Positions 20,747 through 30,741 of a stretch of DNA of 64,000 bases are shown in pieces. Each line of letters begins with the position of its first letter. Position 1 is the first letter of the stretch. The stretch comes from Candidatus Poribacteria bacterium (GTDB lineage Bacteria; Poribacteria; WGA-4E; WGA-3G), in NCBI GenBank assembly GCA_022827185.1, contig JAJDTM010000005.1, positions 248,001 to 312,000 of the forward strand. The letters run 5' to 3'. The notes under the pieces were generated by a model, which was given only the letters and a program-made list of their open reading frames with translations, was not told where the DNA came from and searched no databases. Both the position numbers and the translations under genes were made by a program.

Positions 20747-21769
20747 ATGAATAATAAACCCTCAAAAATCGGTGTCGGTGTTATTGGTGCAGGACGTATC
20801 GGCAAACTTCACATTGAACACCTCGCTCAGAATATACCAGAGGTTGAACTGGTTGCGATTTGTAGCTTGAACCATCAGGGTGCCGAATCCGTTGCTGAAC
20901 AGTTTAATGTCCCGAAAGTGACAACCGATTATAACGCGCTTTTGGCGGATCCGCAGATTGATGCAGTGCTTGTTACCTCTTCAACCGATACACATGTCGA
21001 GATCAGCCAAGCCGCGGCGCAGGCGCGGAAACATATTTTTTGCGAGAAACCGATCGCTTTTGATCTTGAACAGATTGACGAAACCTTAGCGATTGTCGAA
21101 GAGGCTGGTGTGAAATTTCAGATCGGTTTTAATCGTAGGTTCGATGCGAGTTTTAAGCGTGTACGGGAAGCGGTTGTCTCTGGCGAGATTGGCGAACCCC
21201 ATATCATGCGTATCACGAGCCGAGACCCGGCACCACCGCCGATTGAATACGTTAAGGTCTCCGGTGGGATTTTTCTTGACATGACGATCCACGATTTCGA
21301 TATGGCGCGCTATCTCGTTGGGGATGAAGTTGTTGAAGTCTACGCGACGGGCGGCGTGCGTGTTGATCCACAGATCGGTGAGGCAGGCGATATTGACACG
21401 ACGGTTATCACCTTACGATTTCAGAATGGGGTGATTGGAACGATTGATAACAGTCGGGAGGCGGTTTACGGCTACGATCAACGGGTTGAGGTGTTCGGTT
21501 CCAAGGGGATGGTTACGGCGGCGAATCCACCGACGGATACTGTTACCTTCAGTGGTAGCGAAGGGACCCGTGCTGCATCGCCTCCGTATTTCTTTGTGGA
21601 ACGCTACAAACCGGCATTTCTCTCCGAATTACAAGCATTCTTCACGTGTATTCAGGAAGATACGCCACCGCCGGTTACAGGTTCGGATGGTCGCGCACCT
21701 GTCGTGATGGGATTCGCAGCGTTGAAGTCGCTTCGCGAAAACCGTCCTGTCCTTTTGTCGGAAATTTAA
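20747..21769 (+). CDS. iolG: Gfo/Idh/MocA oxidoreductase, probable inositol 2-dehydrogenase
   Basis: GVGVIGAGRIGKLHIEHLA, HIFCEKPIAFDLEQID, IGFNRRFDASFKRVREAV, GGIFLDMTIHDFDMARYL. Start moved to the internal ATG with GGAG RBS. Confidence 0.85.
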   Translation: MNNKPSKIGVGVIGAGRIGKLHIEHLAQNIPEVELVAICSLNHQGAESVAEQFNVPKVTTDYNALLADPQIDAVLVTSSTDTHVEISQAAAQARKHIFCEKPIAFDLEQIDETLAIVEEAGVKFQIGFNRRFDASFKRVREAVVSGEIGEPHIMRITSRDPAPPPIEYVKVSGGIFLDMTIHDFDMARYLVGDEVVEVYATGGVRVDPQIGEAGDIDTTVITLRFQNGVIGTIDNSREAVYGYDQRVEVFGSKGMVTAANPPTDTVTFSGSEGTRAASPPYFFVERYKPAFLSELQAFFTCIQEDTPPPVTGSDGRAPVVMGFAALKSLRENRPVLLSEI

Positions 21770-21770
21770 C

Positions 21771-21896
21771 CCCCTAAATCCCCCTTATCAGGGGACTTTA
21801 ATTTGTTATTTAACCCCCTAAAGAATCAACGGTATGAATGCCGTATGGCATTCCCCGCCCCTTATCAGGGGGACTTTAAGAGGAGATGCGTAAGTC
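21771..21896. repeat. CCCCCTTATCAGGGGG hairpin repeats (two partial copies, one carrying a nested palindrome) plus an ATGCGTAAGTC end
   Basis: AACCCCCTAAATCCCCCTTATCAGGGG and AACCCCCTAAA...CCCCTTATCAGGGGGACTTTAAGAGGAGATGCGTAAGTC; between convergent genes. Confidence 0.7.
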
Positions 21897-21910
21897 GTAT
21901 TGAAGGTGCT

Positions 21911-22645
21911 TTATTCGCCTTCACCGCCGACTTCACCGACTTCGATTTCAATCTCGTCTCGATTTCGGATACGTTCCACGAGTCCATCCCGGATGTCCAC
22001 AATCCTGTCAGAGACATCGAGCATCTTCAGGTCGTGCGTTGCTGAAATTACAGTGACACCTTGCTCCGTATTCAAGCGTTTAATGAGGTCAATAATCTCA
22101 CGTCCTGTAATGGTATCAAGGTTCGCTGTCGGTTCATCGGCAAGGACGATGCTTGGATCATTTGCGAGTGCTCTGGCAATAGCGACGCGTTGGCGTTGAC
22201 CCCCAGAGAGTTCATCGGGCAGGTGGTACATCCTGTCCCCTAAGCCTACCATATCCAACAACTTTTCCGCTTTTTGATTGCGTTCTTTCTCAGAAATCCC
22301 TGCGAAAATCATCGGTAGCGTCACGTTGCCGTGCGCGCTCCGCACGTGCAGCAAGTTGTAACTCTGGAAAATATAACCCACGCGGTGGCACCGAAACGCC
22401 GCAATCTGTCTTTGCGAAAGTTGCGACATATTTTGCCCATCAATGTAGACCTGTCCCTCTGTCGGTCGGTCAAGCGCACCGATCATGTTAAAGAGCGTGG
22501 ATTTGCCGGAGCCGGAGGGCCCCATGAGCGAGATATACTCCCCGCGTTCGATTTCAATATTGATGCCATCCAAAGCACGAAGAATGTTTGAACCCATGCG
22601 GTATTCTTTGACAACATCTTCCGTTTTCACAACGATATCATTCAT
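21911..22645 (-). CDS. ABC transporter ATP-binding protein, MacB/LolD type
   Basis: [61 protein letters not shown]. Confidence 0.95.
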   Translation of the reverse strand: MNDIVVKTEDVVKEYRMGSNILRALDGINIEIERGEYISLMGPSGSGKSTLFNMIGALDRPTEGQVYIDGQNMSQLSQRQIAAFRCHRVGYIFQSYNLLHVRSAHGNVTLPMIFAGISEKERNQKAEKLLDMVGLGDRMYHLPDELSGGQRQRVAIARALANDPSIVLADEPTANLDTITGREIIDLIKRLNTEQGVTVISATHDLKMLDVSDRIVDIRDGLVERIRNRDEIEIEVGEVGGEGE

Positions 22646-22647
22646 AA

Positions 22648-23325
22648 TTATACCTCAGTACGCATCGCTTCAGCGGGCGGGAGTTTCGCAGCACGCCACG
22701 CAGGGAACGATGAACCGATCACTGCCAAAATCATACCGAGTATACACCCAAGTAAAATGACGATGATCACACCGAGCTGCATCGGTCCGTTTTCAGGTTG
22801 TGCAGGTAATAGGGGGAAATAGAAAAAGAGGTCTAATCCGTAATCTTTAAGTCCTAAAAGTACCGCGCCCAACGTTCCGATGAGCGCACCGATAAGCGCG
22901 CCTGAGAACCCCTGAAATCCTGATTCAAGTAGGAACAGTCTCACCACAAATCCATCTAACGCACCGAGACATTTCATTGTACCAATTTCGCGGAAACGCT
23001 CTGTTACTGCCATCAGCATTGAGTTGGCGATCCCTACGACACAGACAATCAAGGACATAACAATGAGCCATATATCTTTTGTGGAAATACCTTGTTCCGT
23101 TGTCTCTTCAAAAGTGTTAATTGTTGTTTGTCGTCCGCTCTCCTGTAGCGCGACACCGATTTCGTTATTTGTCCATACCGAAACCAGAAACGCAATACCC
23201 AGTGTAATGCCTGCTGTCGTGATGATTGAACGACCAAAACGGATTTTCAGACTCTGGAAACTAATCCGTAGCGATTCTACGAAGGGCAGATCAATCTGTT
23301 CTTCAATGGGTGTTCTTTGCTGCAA
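22648..23325 (-). CDS. FtsX/MacB-type ABC transporter permease with very short extracytoplasmic domain
   Basis: N-terminal TM, then ~35-aa loop, then FtsX-like core MLMAVTERFREIGTMKCLGALDGFVVRLFLLESGFQG...SSFPAWRAAKLPPAEAMRTEV. Confidence 0.88.
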   Translation of the reverse strand: MQQRTPIEEQIDLPFVESLRISFQSLKIRFGRSIITTAGITLGIAFLVSVWTNNEIGVALQESGRQTTINTFEETTEQGISTKDIWLIVMSLIVCVVGIANSMLMAVTERFREIGTMKCLGALDGFVVRLFLLESGFQGFSGALIGALIGTLGAVLLGLKDYGLDLFFYFPLLPAQPENGPMQLGVIIVILLGCILGMILAVIGSSFPAWRAAKLPPAEAMRTEV

Positions 23326-23365
23326 ATCTTTGTCTCCTTGTTGTTATTTTGTTTCATACGAGTGT

Positions 23366-23394
23366 ATTATATCAAATTTACGATTTCAAGTCAA
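23366..23394 (-). promoter_or_regulatory. Sigma70-like promoter for the ABC permease/ATPase operon
   Basis: Minus strand: TTGACT - 17 bp - TATAAT. Confidence 0.7.
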
Positions 23395-23546
23395 ATTTTT
23401 CATGCAGACTTATAGTTCTGCCTATCTGCTAATCTTGAAAATCCTGATTCAGATAACTGAAAACCGACTGCTGATGGCTGACTGCTTCTATAGCATTGAC
23501 TTTTCAATTTTAGGCTGTTATACTGAAGGCAAGGCAGGACAAACCG

Positions 23547-24140
23547 ATGCTCCGAAAATTTTTCTTTATCCTACTGCTATTAGTGTGCTACGGGACTCCG
23601 ATTGCTGCACACGATGCTTTCTATCCGCATCATCGTGAGGATTTTGAGAACATGGCGCGCCGTCGTGAATTACGAACGACTGTCCTTCTCAGCACGGCTG
23701 CTTTTCTCTGTGTCCTTGGGACAGTCGTCTACGTCGCCTTGCGGCGAAACACAACTGAGAGTGATGTTGACGAAGCTGATACAAAAACGGCTCAAGAACA
23801 TTTGGAACATGCCATAAATAGAGCCGCAAATGCTGCACAACAGGTACTTAAGGCAAAGGGAGATGTCGCGGCGGCTGCCACAGTATGCCTCACAACCTAT
23901 GCTGAGGCGTGCGGCGCGACATGGCAACAGCGTTCCTACGGACAGCCGCATCCAGAATCAATTCCATACCAGATACGATGTAAAATTGGATCGGATGTTG
24001 TCACGCTCAGCATCAACACCAAAGTCATCCAATTGAAGGTAGAACGCGGTTTATCTAAAACAGGTTTCGGCTCGCCAGGATCCTCAAAAAGTACCAGTGC
24101 GACTGTTGTCCTGGAAAGATCGGATAAGGGAGCGGAATAG
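23547..24140 (+). CDS. Hypothetical membrane protein
   Basis: Signal-like N-terminus and an internal TM (TVLLSTAAFLCVLGTVVYVAL). Confidence 0.75.
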   Translation: MLRKFFFILLLLVCYGTPIAAHDAFYPHHREDFENMARRRELRTTVLLSTAAFLCVLGTVVYVALRRNTTESDVDEADTKTAQEHLEHAINRAANAAQQVLKAKGDVAAAATVCLTTYAEACGATWQQRSYGQPHPESIPYQIRCKIGSDVVTLSINTKVIQLKVERGLSKTGFGSPGSSKSTSATVVLERSDKGAE

Positions 24141-24151
24141 GGGGTTGCAAG

Positions 24152-24901
24152 TCACGCTGTAAGTCGATTGATGAGTGAAGCACTATAACCCGCACCGAAA
24201 CCGTTATCAATGTTCACAACGGTAACACCAGATGCACAACTATTTAGCATCCCTAACAGCGCAGCAAGTCCGCCAAAACTTGCGCCGTAGCCGATACTGG
24301 TGGGTACTGCAATGACAGGACAGTCCACCAATCCACCGACAACACTCGGCAGCGCGCCTTCCATACCCGCAACAACGATGATAACACGGGCTGTCAAGAG
24401 TTTTTCGTGGTTTCCTATTAAACGGTGCAATCCGGCTACGCCGACATCGTAGAGGCGTTCGGGTTGGTTACCCATCATCAGTGCCGTTTCGGCGGCTTCC
24501 TCCGCGACTGGCAGATCAGATGTGCCGGCAGAGACAACGAGAATCCCCGGCATGCCTTCATCTTCAGATTGTCTGACGGTAATCGTACGTGCGAGGTCGT
24601 TATAGCGTGCCGCGGGCTGGATTGCTTTTATCGCTTCGTACATGTCTGAGGTCGCGCGAGTTGCGAGGAGTGGGTGTCCGGCGGAGAGGATGCGTTCACT
24701 AATCTGCTTAACGTGTTCAACAGTCTTCCCTTGGCAGAAAATGACTTCAGGAAATCCTGTGCGCAGCTGACGATGGTGATCTATTTTTGAAAACCCTAAA
24801 TCTTCAAACGGAAGCGTACGGAGAGATTGCAGCGCATCATCCACCGCAACCTCTCCGTCTTTAACCTGTTCAAGCAAGGTTTTTAACTTTTCGATTTCCA
24901 T
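24152..24901 (-). CDS. larB: Nickel pincer cofactor biosynthesis protein LarB (PurE-like)
   Basis: [22 protein letters not shown]...[13 protein letters not shown]...[66 protein letters not shown]. Confidence 0.93.
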   Translation of the reverse strand: MEIEKLKTLLEQVKDGEVAVDDALQSLRTLPFEDLGFSKIDHHRQLRTGFPEVIFCQGKTVEHVKQISERILSAGHPLLATRATSDMYEAIKAIQPAARYNDLARTITVRQSEDEGMPGILVVSAGTSDLPVAEEAAETALMMGNQPERLYDVGVAGLHRLIGNHEKLLTARVIIVVAGMEGALPSVVGGLVDCPVIAVPTSIGYGASFGGLAALLGMLNSCASGVTVVNIDNGFGAGYSASLINRLTA

Positions 24902-25311
24902 TAGGCTTCTTCGGTAGCCTCTTCATCGGCTCCATCGTCGGCACCGATGCCAGGAATGGACTCAGCGATTTTAGCACGAACATCTGCGGAGACTTTACGT
25001 CCCGTGTCCACAGCACTCTTCACCTGCTCGCCTGCTTCTTGGAGACGTTCCTTACTACTATCTACGATACCGTGAACGCTCTCTTTACCCTGTTCTACGA
25101 GCGTCTGAACGCCTTGTCGCGCATTATCAGATGCCTGATGTGCAAATTCAACCGTCCGGTTCTTTGCATCAATAGACGTGTCGCGAATCTTCTGTCGAGT
25201 CTCTTTGCCGGAATTCGGTGCATAGAGCAGGCTGACAACAGCACCTGCCATGAACCCAGCGAAAAAAGCAAAAACCATTGTTAGCCCGTTGTTCTGTCCA
25301 TCATTGCTCAT
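24901..25311 (-). CDS. YtxH-domain protein
   Basis: [31 protein letters not shown] followed by an Ala/Gln/Lys-rich helical tail. Confidence 0.85.
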   Translation of the reverse strand: MSNDGQNNGLTMVFAFFAGFMAGAVVSLLYAPNSGKETRQKIRDTSIDAKNRTVEFAHQASDNARQGVQTLVEQGKESVHGIVDSSKERLQEAGEQVKSAVDTGRKVSADVRAKIAESIPGIGADDGADEEATEEA

Positions 25312-25373
25312 TTTTTTGTCCTTTCTGTTAGATCGAATCTGTTTCGGTGCAGCTTGCCTACCAAAACTTATTT

Positions 25374-25464
25374 AGGACTTACGCATCCTCCCTTGCAGTC
25401 GGGGTTTGAAACCCCGACTGCAGTGCGTAATACATCTGTTATCATAGAAAAATGCGTAAGTCCT
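25374..25464. repeat. MITE-like element (copy B), perfect 13-bp TIR AGGACTTACGCAT/ATGCGTAAGTCCT
   Basis: Internal hairpin TGCAGTCGGGG-TTTGAAA-CCCCGACTGCA; same layout as 9932-10033. Confidence 0.85.
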
Positions 25465-25597
25465 GTTATTGTTGAAATTTACGAAGATTGACGCTAAAAG
25501 TTTCAATTCTCAGATTTATCTCTTAGTGTAATTTTTAATCCGTTTCTTGTGTAATTAAACGTCCCGATGCTTTTTAAGGTTGACAGTTAGACACTGC

Positions 25598-26164
25598 CTA
25601 ATTCGGTTCCGCGTCGGACGCATCGGGTGCCGTGGTATCTGCTTCTGGTGCTTGCGATTGTCCGGAAGCGAAACTATCCCATCCTGCTTTGATACCCTGC
25701 CATAAACTGACAATATCAGCAAGTGAGACCGCTATCTGGTTGCGAAAAAACGTCGCTTGTTCAATCGTCTGCCCAGAAAAACCGCTCACTTTCTGAACCA
25801 AGTCTTCGAGTTGTTGAATGCTTTGGTTCAGCGCACCACTCATCTCTTGGATGTTATGCACAGTGGGTTGAATTTCGGTCTCGCTAATCCCTTGTAAAGA
25901 TGCCGTCAACCCATTTAGATTTTGTAGTAGCTCGGGTAATTCCGCGTTCACCTCTTTCACTGTCTTATCCACATCCATAATCAGTTCCCCGATTTCCTGA
26001 TTAACGATGTTTTCTATGGAATTCAGGGTGTTTCGGACGCTATTGAGTGAATTGCGGAGGCTGCCGATTGCCGCGCAGAGATACCCCGCAAGTGCCGTGA
26101 GTGCAAGTAACAAAATACCGAGGCTAATTTTCCAAAAAATTGAACTAATAAAAGCCCAATCCAT
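25598..26164 (-). CDS. DUF948-like membrane-anchored coiled-coil protein
   Basis: N-terminal TM (ISLGILLLALTALAGYLCAAIGSL) then heptad-like helical region. Confidence 0.7.
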   Translation of the reverse strand: MDWAFISSIFWKISLGILLLALTALAGYLCAAIGSLRNSLNSVRNTLNSIENIVNQEIGELIMDVDKTVKEVNAELPELLQNLNGLTASLQGISETEIQPTVHNIQEMSGALNQSIQQLEDLVQKVSGFSGQTIEQATFFRNQIAVSLADIVSLWQGIKAGWDSFASGQSQAPEADTTAPDASDAEPN

Positions 26165-26236
26165 AAATCCTCCTTTACACGCCCGCTGTAGGACATCATC
26201 CCACAGTAAACAAACTTTTCAGGTGTCTCCACAAAC

Positions 26237-28894
26237 TTAACTTTCAAGTTGTTTTTTGACGATTTCACCCGCTGCATCAATTGCCGCGTCTACTTTGTTC
26301 GGATTTTTGCCGCCGCCTTGTGCGAGTTCAGGACGTCCGCCGCCGCGACCGTCTGCCAACTGTGCTAATTCAGAGATAATTTTGCCTGCCTGTAAACCGC
26401 GCTGCTTCACCAAGTCCGGGGTTACACCGACCACAAATGCCACCTCATTTCCAGCCACAGCAGCAAGTGCGACAACACCAGATTCTAAACGGTTTTTGAG
26501 TTCATCAACAAGCCGCCGCAATCCATCTCTATCCGTATCAGCAATACAGGAAGCGACCACTCGGACACCTTCTACAAGCGTCGCATCTTTGACTAAAGCG
26601 TCAACGTTGCCAAGGGCGTGTTGGCTCTTAAGTTGTTGGAGCTGCTGTTCCAACTCGCGTTGTTCTTGCAATAGCCGTTCAATACGCTCAAGCAAATCCG
26701 TTTTCGGGGCTTTTAAGAGACTCGCTGCATTGGAAAGGAGTGCGGTGTCTTCTTGAATAGTCGCGACCGCTGTGTTTCCCGTCAATGCCTCAACGCGTCG
26801 GACACCCGCAGCGATGCTGCTCTCACTCATGAGTTTCACGAAACCGAGTTCACCGGTCGCACCAACATGCGTGCCACCGCATAATTCGACGCTATAGTCT
26901 CCAGTTTGCACGACGCGGACGATGTCTCCATACTTGTCGCCAAAGAAGGCTAAGGCACCTTTCTCTTTTGCCGCATCCAGCGACATTTCACTGATAGACA
27001 GTGCGTCATTTCCACGGATTTTTTCGTTGACGTATTCTTCAATGTCCTGCAATTGCTCAGCGGAAACTGCTTCGTAGTGTGAGAAGTCAAACCGCAGCCT
27101 ACCCGCTTCAACGAGCGAACCGGCTTGTCCAACGTGTGTTCCAAGAACGTGCCGCAATCCACTGTGCAAGAGGTGTGTCGCTGTGTGGCTCACCGCGACG
27201 GCGTTTCGCTGATCGGTATCGATTTGTGCTTGTACAGCGGTATAAGGTGTGATTTCACCTGCAATCACCTTACACTTATGGGCGACCAGATCAGCAGACG
27301 GTTTGAGCGTGTCTTGTACAGCCAACTTCGCATCTTGGCTTTCAATCGTACCAACATCACCGACTTGTCCACCTGATTCGCCGTAGAAAGGCGTTCGGTT
27401 CAGCAGCACAAACACCTCGTCTCCTTGCTGTGCACTCCCTATTGACTCAGCATCGGCAATTAAGGCGACAATTTCGGCTTCGATGTTATTTTGTGTGTAA
27501 CCGACAAATTCCGTCTCCCCATGCTCTTTAAGGACTTCTGCATAGATAGAAATCTCTTCGTCTTTAGTGCCGCCTCTCGCCTCCCATACTGCCCGTCCCC
27601 GCGCGCGTTGCTCTTCCATGCTATCTGCAAAGCCTGCATCGTCTACAGTAAACCCGCGTTCACGGGCGAGCATCTGGGTCAAATCGAGCGGGAAACCGAA
27701 GGTATCGTGCAACTCAAAGGCACGCTTTCCATCAAGTTGGGTGTTGTTTTCCGTTGTGAGTGTATCAAACGATTGATCGAGGCGTTCTAAGCCGCGTTCA
27801 ATCGTTTGGTGAAAACGGTTTTCTTCACCCTGAATCGTTCGGGTAATAAATTCACGGCGCGGCAAAACATCAGGAAATACATCACCGAGCAATTCAATAA
27901 CGTTATCAACGAGTCGGTAGATAAAGGCTTCGTCCATCTCTAATTTTTTGCCGTAAAGCACAGCGCGCCGCAAAATTCGGCGGATGACATAACCGCGCCC
28001 TTCGTTAGACGGCATTACACCATCCCCGATTGCGAATGTCAAACACCGGATATGATCAGCGATAACCCGATGCGGTAACCCCCGTTCATCATCGAAATAG
28101 GCAGTGTCTGCCATATCAGCAATAGTTGACAAGAGCGGTGTAAAGAGGTCCGTCTTGTAGTTTGAATCGACACCTTGCAATATAGAGGTAATCCGCTCAA
28201 AGCCCATGCCTGTATCTACGTGTGTCGCAGGTAGCGGTTCAAGCGCACCGCTTTCGTTCCGATTGTATTGAATAAACACCAGATTCCAGATTTCTCGGAA
28301 CCGATCACTGATGTTCGGACCGGTGTTCGGGTCATTCGCGGTTTCAGGGTAGGCTTCAACACCCATATCAACAAAAAGTTCGCTACAGGGACCGCAGGGC
28401 CCCGTCTCTCCCATTTCCCAAAAATTGTCCTTATCGCAGCGACGGATACGCGAGCGCGGGATATCTGTCTCTTGGAGCCAAAATTCCTCTGCTTCGTCAT
28501 CTTCAAGATAGACTGTTGCCCAGAGAAGTTCCTTTGGAATCTGCCAGAGTTCAGTTACCAATTCCCATGCAAAGGCAATCGCTTCTTGTTTGTAATAGTC
28601 GCCAAATGACCAGTTGCCAAGCATCTCGAAGAAGGTATGATGGCTTGGCGAGTAACCGACCTCTTCAAGATCATTGTGTTTACCGCTGACTCGCAGACAT
28701 TTTTGCGTATCAACGGCGCGCGTATACTCCCGCTGCTCGATACCGAGAAACACATCCTTGAATTGGTTCATACCAGCGTTGGTAAACAATAGCGTCGGGT
28801 CATCAGCGGGTATCAAGGATGCACTCGGGACGATTGCGTGCCCGTGTTTGCGGAAGTATTCTAAGAAACTGGCTCTGATTTCATCTGATGTCAT
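26237..28894 (-). CDS. alaS: Alanyl-tRNA synthetase
   Basis: RASFLEYFRKHGHAIVPSASLIPADDPTLLFTNAGMNQFKDVFLG, editing motifs HTATHLLHSGLRHVLG and ELCGGTHVGATGELG, GGRGGGRPELAQGGG. Confidence 0.98.
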   Translation of the reverse strand: MTSDEIRASFLEYFRKHGHAIVPSASLIPADDPTLLFTNAGMNQFKDVFLGIEQREYTRAVDTQKCLRVSGKHNDLEEVGYSPSHHTFFEMLGNWSFGDYYKQEAIAFAWELVTELWQIPKELLWATVYLEDDEAEEFWLQETDIPRSRIRRCDKDNFWEMGETGPCGPCSELFVDMGVEAYPETANDPNTGPNISDRFREIWNLVFIQYNRNESGALEPLPATHVDTGMGFERITSILQGVDSNYKTDLFTPLLSTIADMADTAYFDDERGLPHRVIADHIRCLTFAIGDGVMPSNEGRGYVIRRILRRAVLYGKKLEMDEAFIYRLVDNVIELLGDVFPDVLPRREFITRTIQGEENRFHQTIERGLERLDQSFDTLTTENNTQLDGKRAFELHDTFGFPLDLTQMLARERGFTVDDAGFADSMEEQRARGRAVWEARGGTKDEEISIYAEVLKEHGETEFVGYTQNNIEAEIVALIADAESIGSAQQGDEVFVLLNRTPFYGESGGQVGDVGTIESQDAKLAVQDTLKPSADLVAHKCKVIAGEITPYTAVQAQIDTDQRNAVAVSHTATHLLHSGLRHVLGTHVGQAGSLVEAGRLRFDFSHYEAVSAEQLQDIEEYVNEKIRGNDALSISEMSLDAAKEKGALAFFGDKYGDIVRVVQTGDYSVELCGGTHVGATGELGFVKLMSESSIAAGVRRVEALTGNTAVATIQEDTALLSNAASLLKAPKTDLLERIERLLQEQRELEQQLQQLKSQHALGNVDALVKDATLVEGVRVVASCIADTDRDGLRRLVDELKNRLESGVVALAAVAGNEVAFVVGVTPDLVKQRGLQAGKIISELAQLADGRGGGRPELAQGGGKNPNKVDAAIDAAGEIVKKQLES

Positions 28895-28926
28895 GTGTCG
28901 GATCTACTCCTATTATTCCTATTTCT

Positions 28927-28955
28927 ATTATAGTTTTTTACCATAGAGAAGTCAA
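28927..28955 (-). promoter_or_regulatory. Sigma70-like promoter for alaS
   Basis: Minus strand: TTGACT - 17 bp - TATAAT. Confidence 0.7.
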
Positions 28956-29011
28956 GACAAAAACGGATACAAAGATGCAATTGGATTGCCTGTATAGAAT
29001 GTCTCCACACG

Positions 29012-29692
29012 TTAAAAAATCTGCTCAAGTACCTGTCGAACAACGTCCGAACCGAACCCGCGCCGCGCTAAGAATCCGTGAAGTCGTCGTTTAGCAACGT
29101 GCGTCGGCAGCCGCTTATACTGCTTCACCCGTTTTTGTGCGATTTGCAGCGCGACTTCTGCCTCATCTTCCGTTTCTACTGTCGCGACGACCTGCTCTGC
29201 CGTTTCTCTGTCGATACCTTTGTCAACCAGTTCGTGCTTAAGTAGCGTTTTTCCTCTCGGGTTTGATTTTTGTCTACGGACTATCCAATTCTCCGCGTAC
29301 TTCCGGTCGCGAATATGCCCTGAACGAATCAATTCTTCAATAGATGTTTCAATCGCGTTTGCTGAAAAACTTTCCCGTTCAAGCCGCCGCTCTATTTCGC
29401 TTTTGGTATACGTTTTCGATTTTACTGTAGGGCGAGAATCTTCTGGTTCGTCTGTTATGGCGTTATCTTTTTCTTCGCGGAGTAGCCTGAGCGCGTGGTT
29501 TTTCGCACGCATCACTTCGTCCGCCGTAATTATCTTTTCAATGACTTCGGCTGCAATTTCCAGACCGATACGCAGCCCGAATTTTTCAATCAAGGACGCG
29601 TGGATGACAACAAAGGGAGCACCATTCAGAAAGAGTTGTCGGTGTGAAGTCAATTCAGATGCTACCTGAATATCGGTAATTTTCTGTTTCAT
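29012..29692 (-). CDS. recX: Regulatory protein RecX
   Basis: LRLL...YTKSEIERRLERESFSANAIETSIEELIRSGHIRDRKYAENWIVRRQKSNPRGKTLLKHELVDKGID architecture of RecX. Confidence 0.88.
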   Translation of the reverse strand: MKQKITDIQVASELTSHRQLFLNGAPFVVIHASLIEKFGLRIGLEIAAEVIEKIITADEVMRAKNHALRLLREEKDNAITDEPEDSRPTVKSKTYTKSEIERRLERESFSANAIETSIEELIRSGHIRDRKYAENWIVRRQKSNPRGKTLLKHELVDKGIDRETAEQVVATVETEDEAEVALQIAQKRVKQYKRLPTHVAKRRLHGFLARRGFGSDVVRQVLEQIF

Positions 29693-29859
29693 AGCGGCTC
29701 TCGGAAACTTTCGGAACCATCAGCCATCAGCGGTCAGAGACCTGAATCAATGCCGAATGTATATATGGCGTTCAGTGGGTAGGGACTGTGGCGGTTACCA
29801 TTTCTGCAACTGCCACAGTTCCCCTCTTTACCGAAAACCGACTGCTGACGGCTATGCGT

Positions 29860-30492
29860 CTATTCTTCGCCGTTACTGCCTGCCCAAAGGGCACCACGCT
29901 GTAGGAGCGTCCCAAACATCTCATGTTGGCATGCCGAAGGATCATGACCGAGTGCGAGATAGAAAACCTTACCTTCGCCCCAGTTCTTTGTCCATGCTAC
30001 TGGTGCCGCGGCGCCTTTCCATAATGCGGATGCGAGTATATGGTTGCGTGGATCGTAATCGAGGATATACTGTTCATCCGTCACGACGAACTCGTCAAGC
30101 CCTTCGGTGATTTCGTGTTCGCTATCAACGATGCTAACTTGGTAGTCGCGGTAGCGTGGGTGTGTAACGAAATAACCGCCTACCATAGAGCGGTATTCTG
30201 GACATCCGCGGAACGAATCTGCCGCTGAATGGACACCGACATACCCCTTGCCCGAAGCGACGTGGTTAAGCAAACCGTTTTTCTGTGCGTCCGAAATCTC
30301 ACCGACTGTGTAATAGAAAACGATGAGATCGTATGGATCCAAATTCGGTGAAACGAGCGCGTCAAGGTCTTCCTCAACTCTCGTAATCTCAAATTCATCA
30401 CGTTGTGAAAGCACATTCACAATTGCGTCGCTACACCCTTTCCAATCGTGAATCGCGCCACCCGCAAAAACAAGTGTGTTAATCTTTGCCAT
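29860..30492 (-). CDS. ThuA-like (trehalose utilization) domain protein
   Basis: VFAGGAIHDWKGCSDAI, GKGYVGVHSAADSFRGCPEYRSMVGGYFVTHPRY, VAWTKNWGEGKVFYLALGHD. Confidence 0.88.
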   Translation of the reverse strand: MAKINTLVFAGGAIHDWKGCSDAIVNVLSQRDEFEITRVEEDLDALVSPNLDPYDLIVFYYTVGEISDAQKNGLLNHVASGKGYVGVHSAADSFRGCPEYRSMVGGYFVTHPRYRDYQVSIVDSEHEITEGLDEFVVTDEQYILDYDPRNHILASALWKGAAAPVAWTKNWGEGKVFYLALGHDPSACQHEMFGTLLQRGALWAGSNGEE

Positions 30493-30525
30493 TAGTTCGT
30501 TAGCCTCCTTGCTAAATGATATGCT

Positions 30526-30554
30526 ATTATAGCACACGTGCAAAATGCAGGCAA
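30526..30554 (-). promoter_or_regulatory. Sigma70-like promoter for the ThuA-like gene
   Basis: Minus strand: TTGCCT - 17 bp - TATAAT. Confidence 0.65.
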
Positions 30555-30653
30555 ATTTTTTTTCGGCCTTGATAATGCCGTTTAGTTCTTCTGTAGGAGC
30601 GACTTCTTAGTCGCGACTCTTACTGACCGCTGATTGCCGATTGCTTTTAGGGT

Positions 30654-30682
30654 TTGCCTCCCAAGGGTGCTTGTGGTAAAAT
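30654..30682 (+). promoter_or_regulatory. Sigma70-like promoter for the WD40-metalloprotease gene
   Basis: TTGCCT - 17 bp - TAAAAT. Confidence 0.5.
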
Positions 30683-30741
30683 AAAAGGAGCATCCGAAAA
30701 ATCCGCTACTCCAATATTTCTAATGCCAAAAGGAAATTGAA

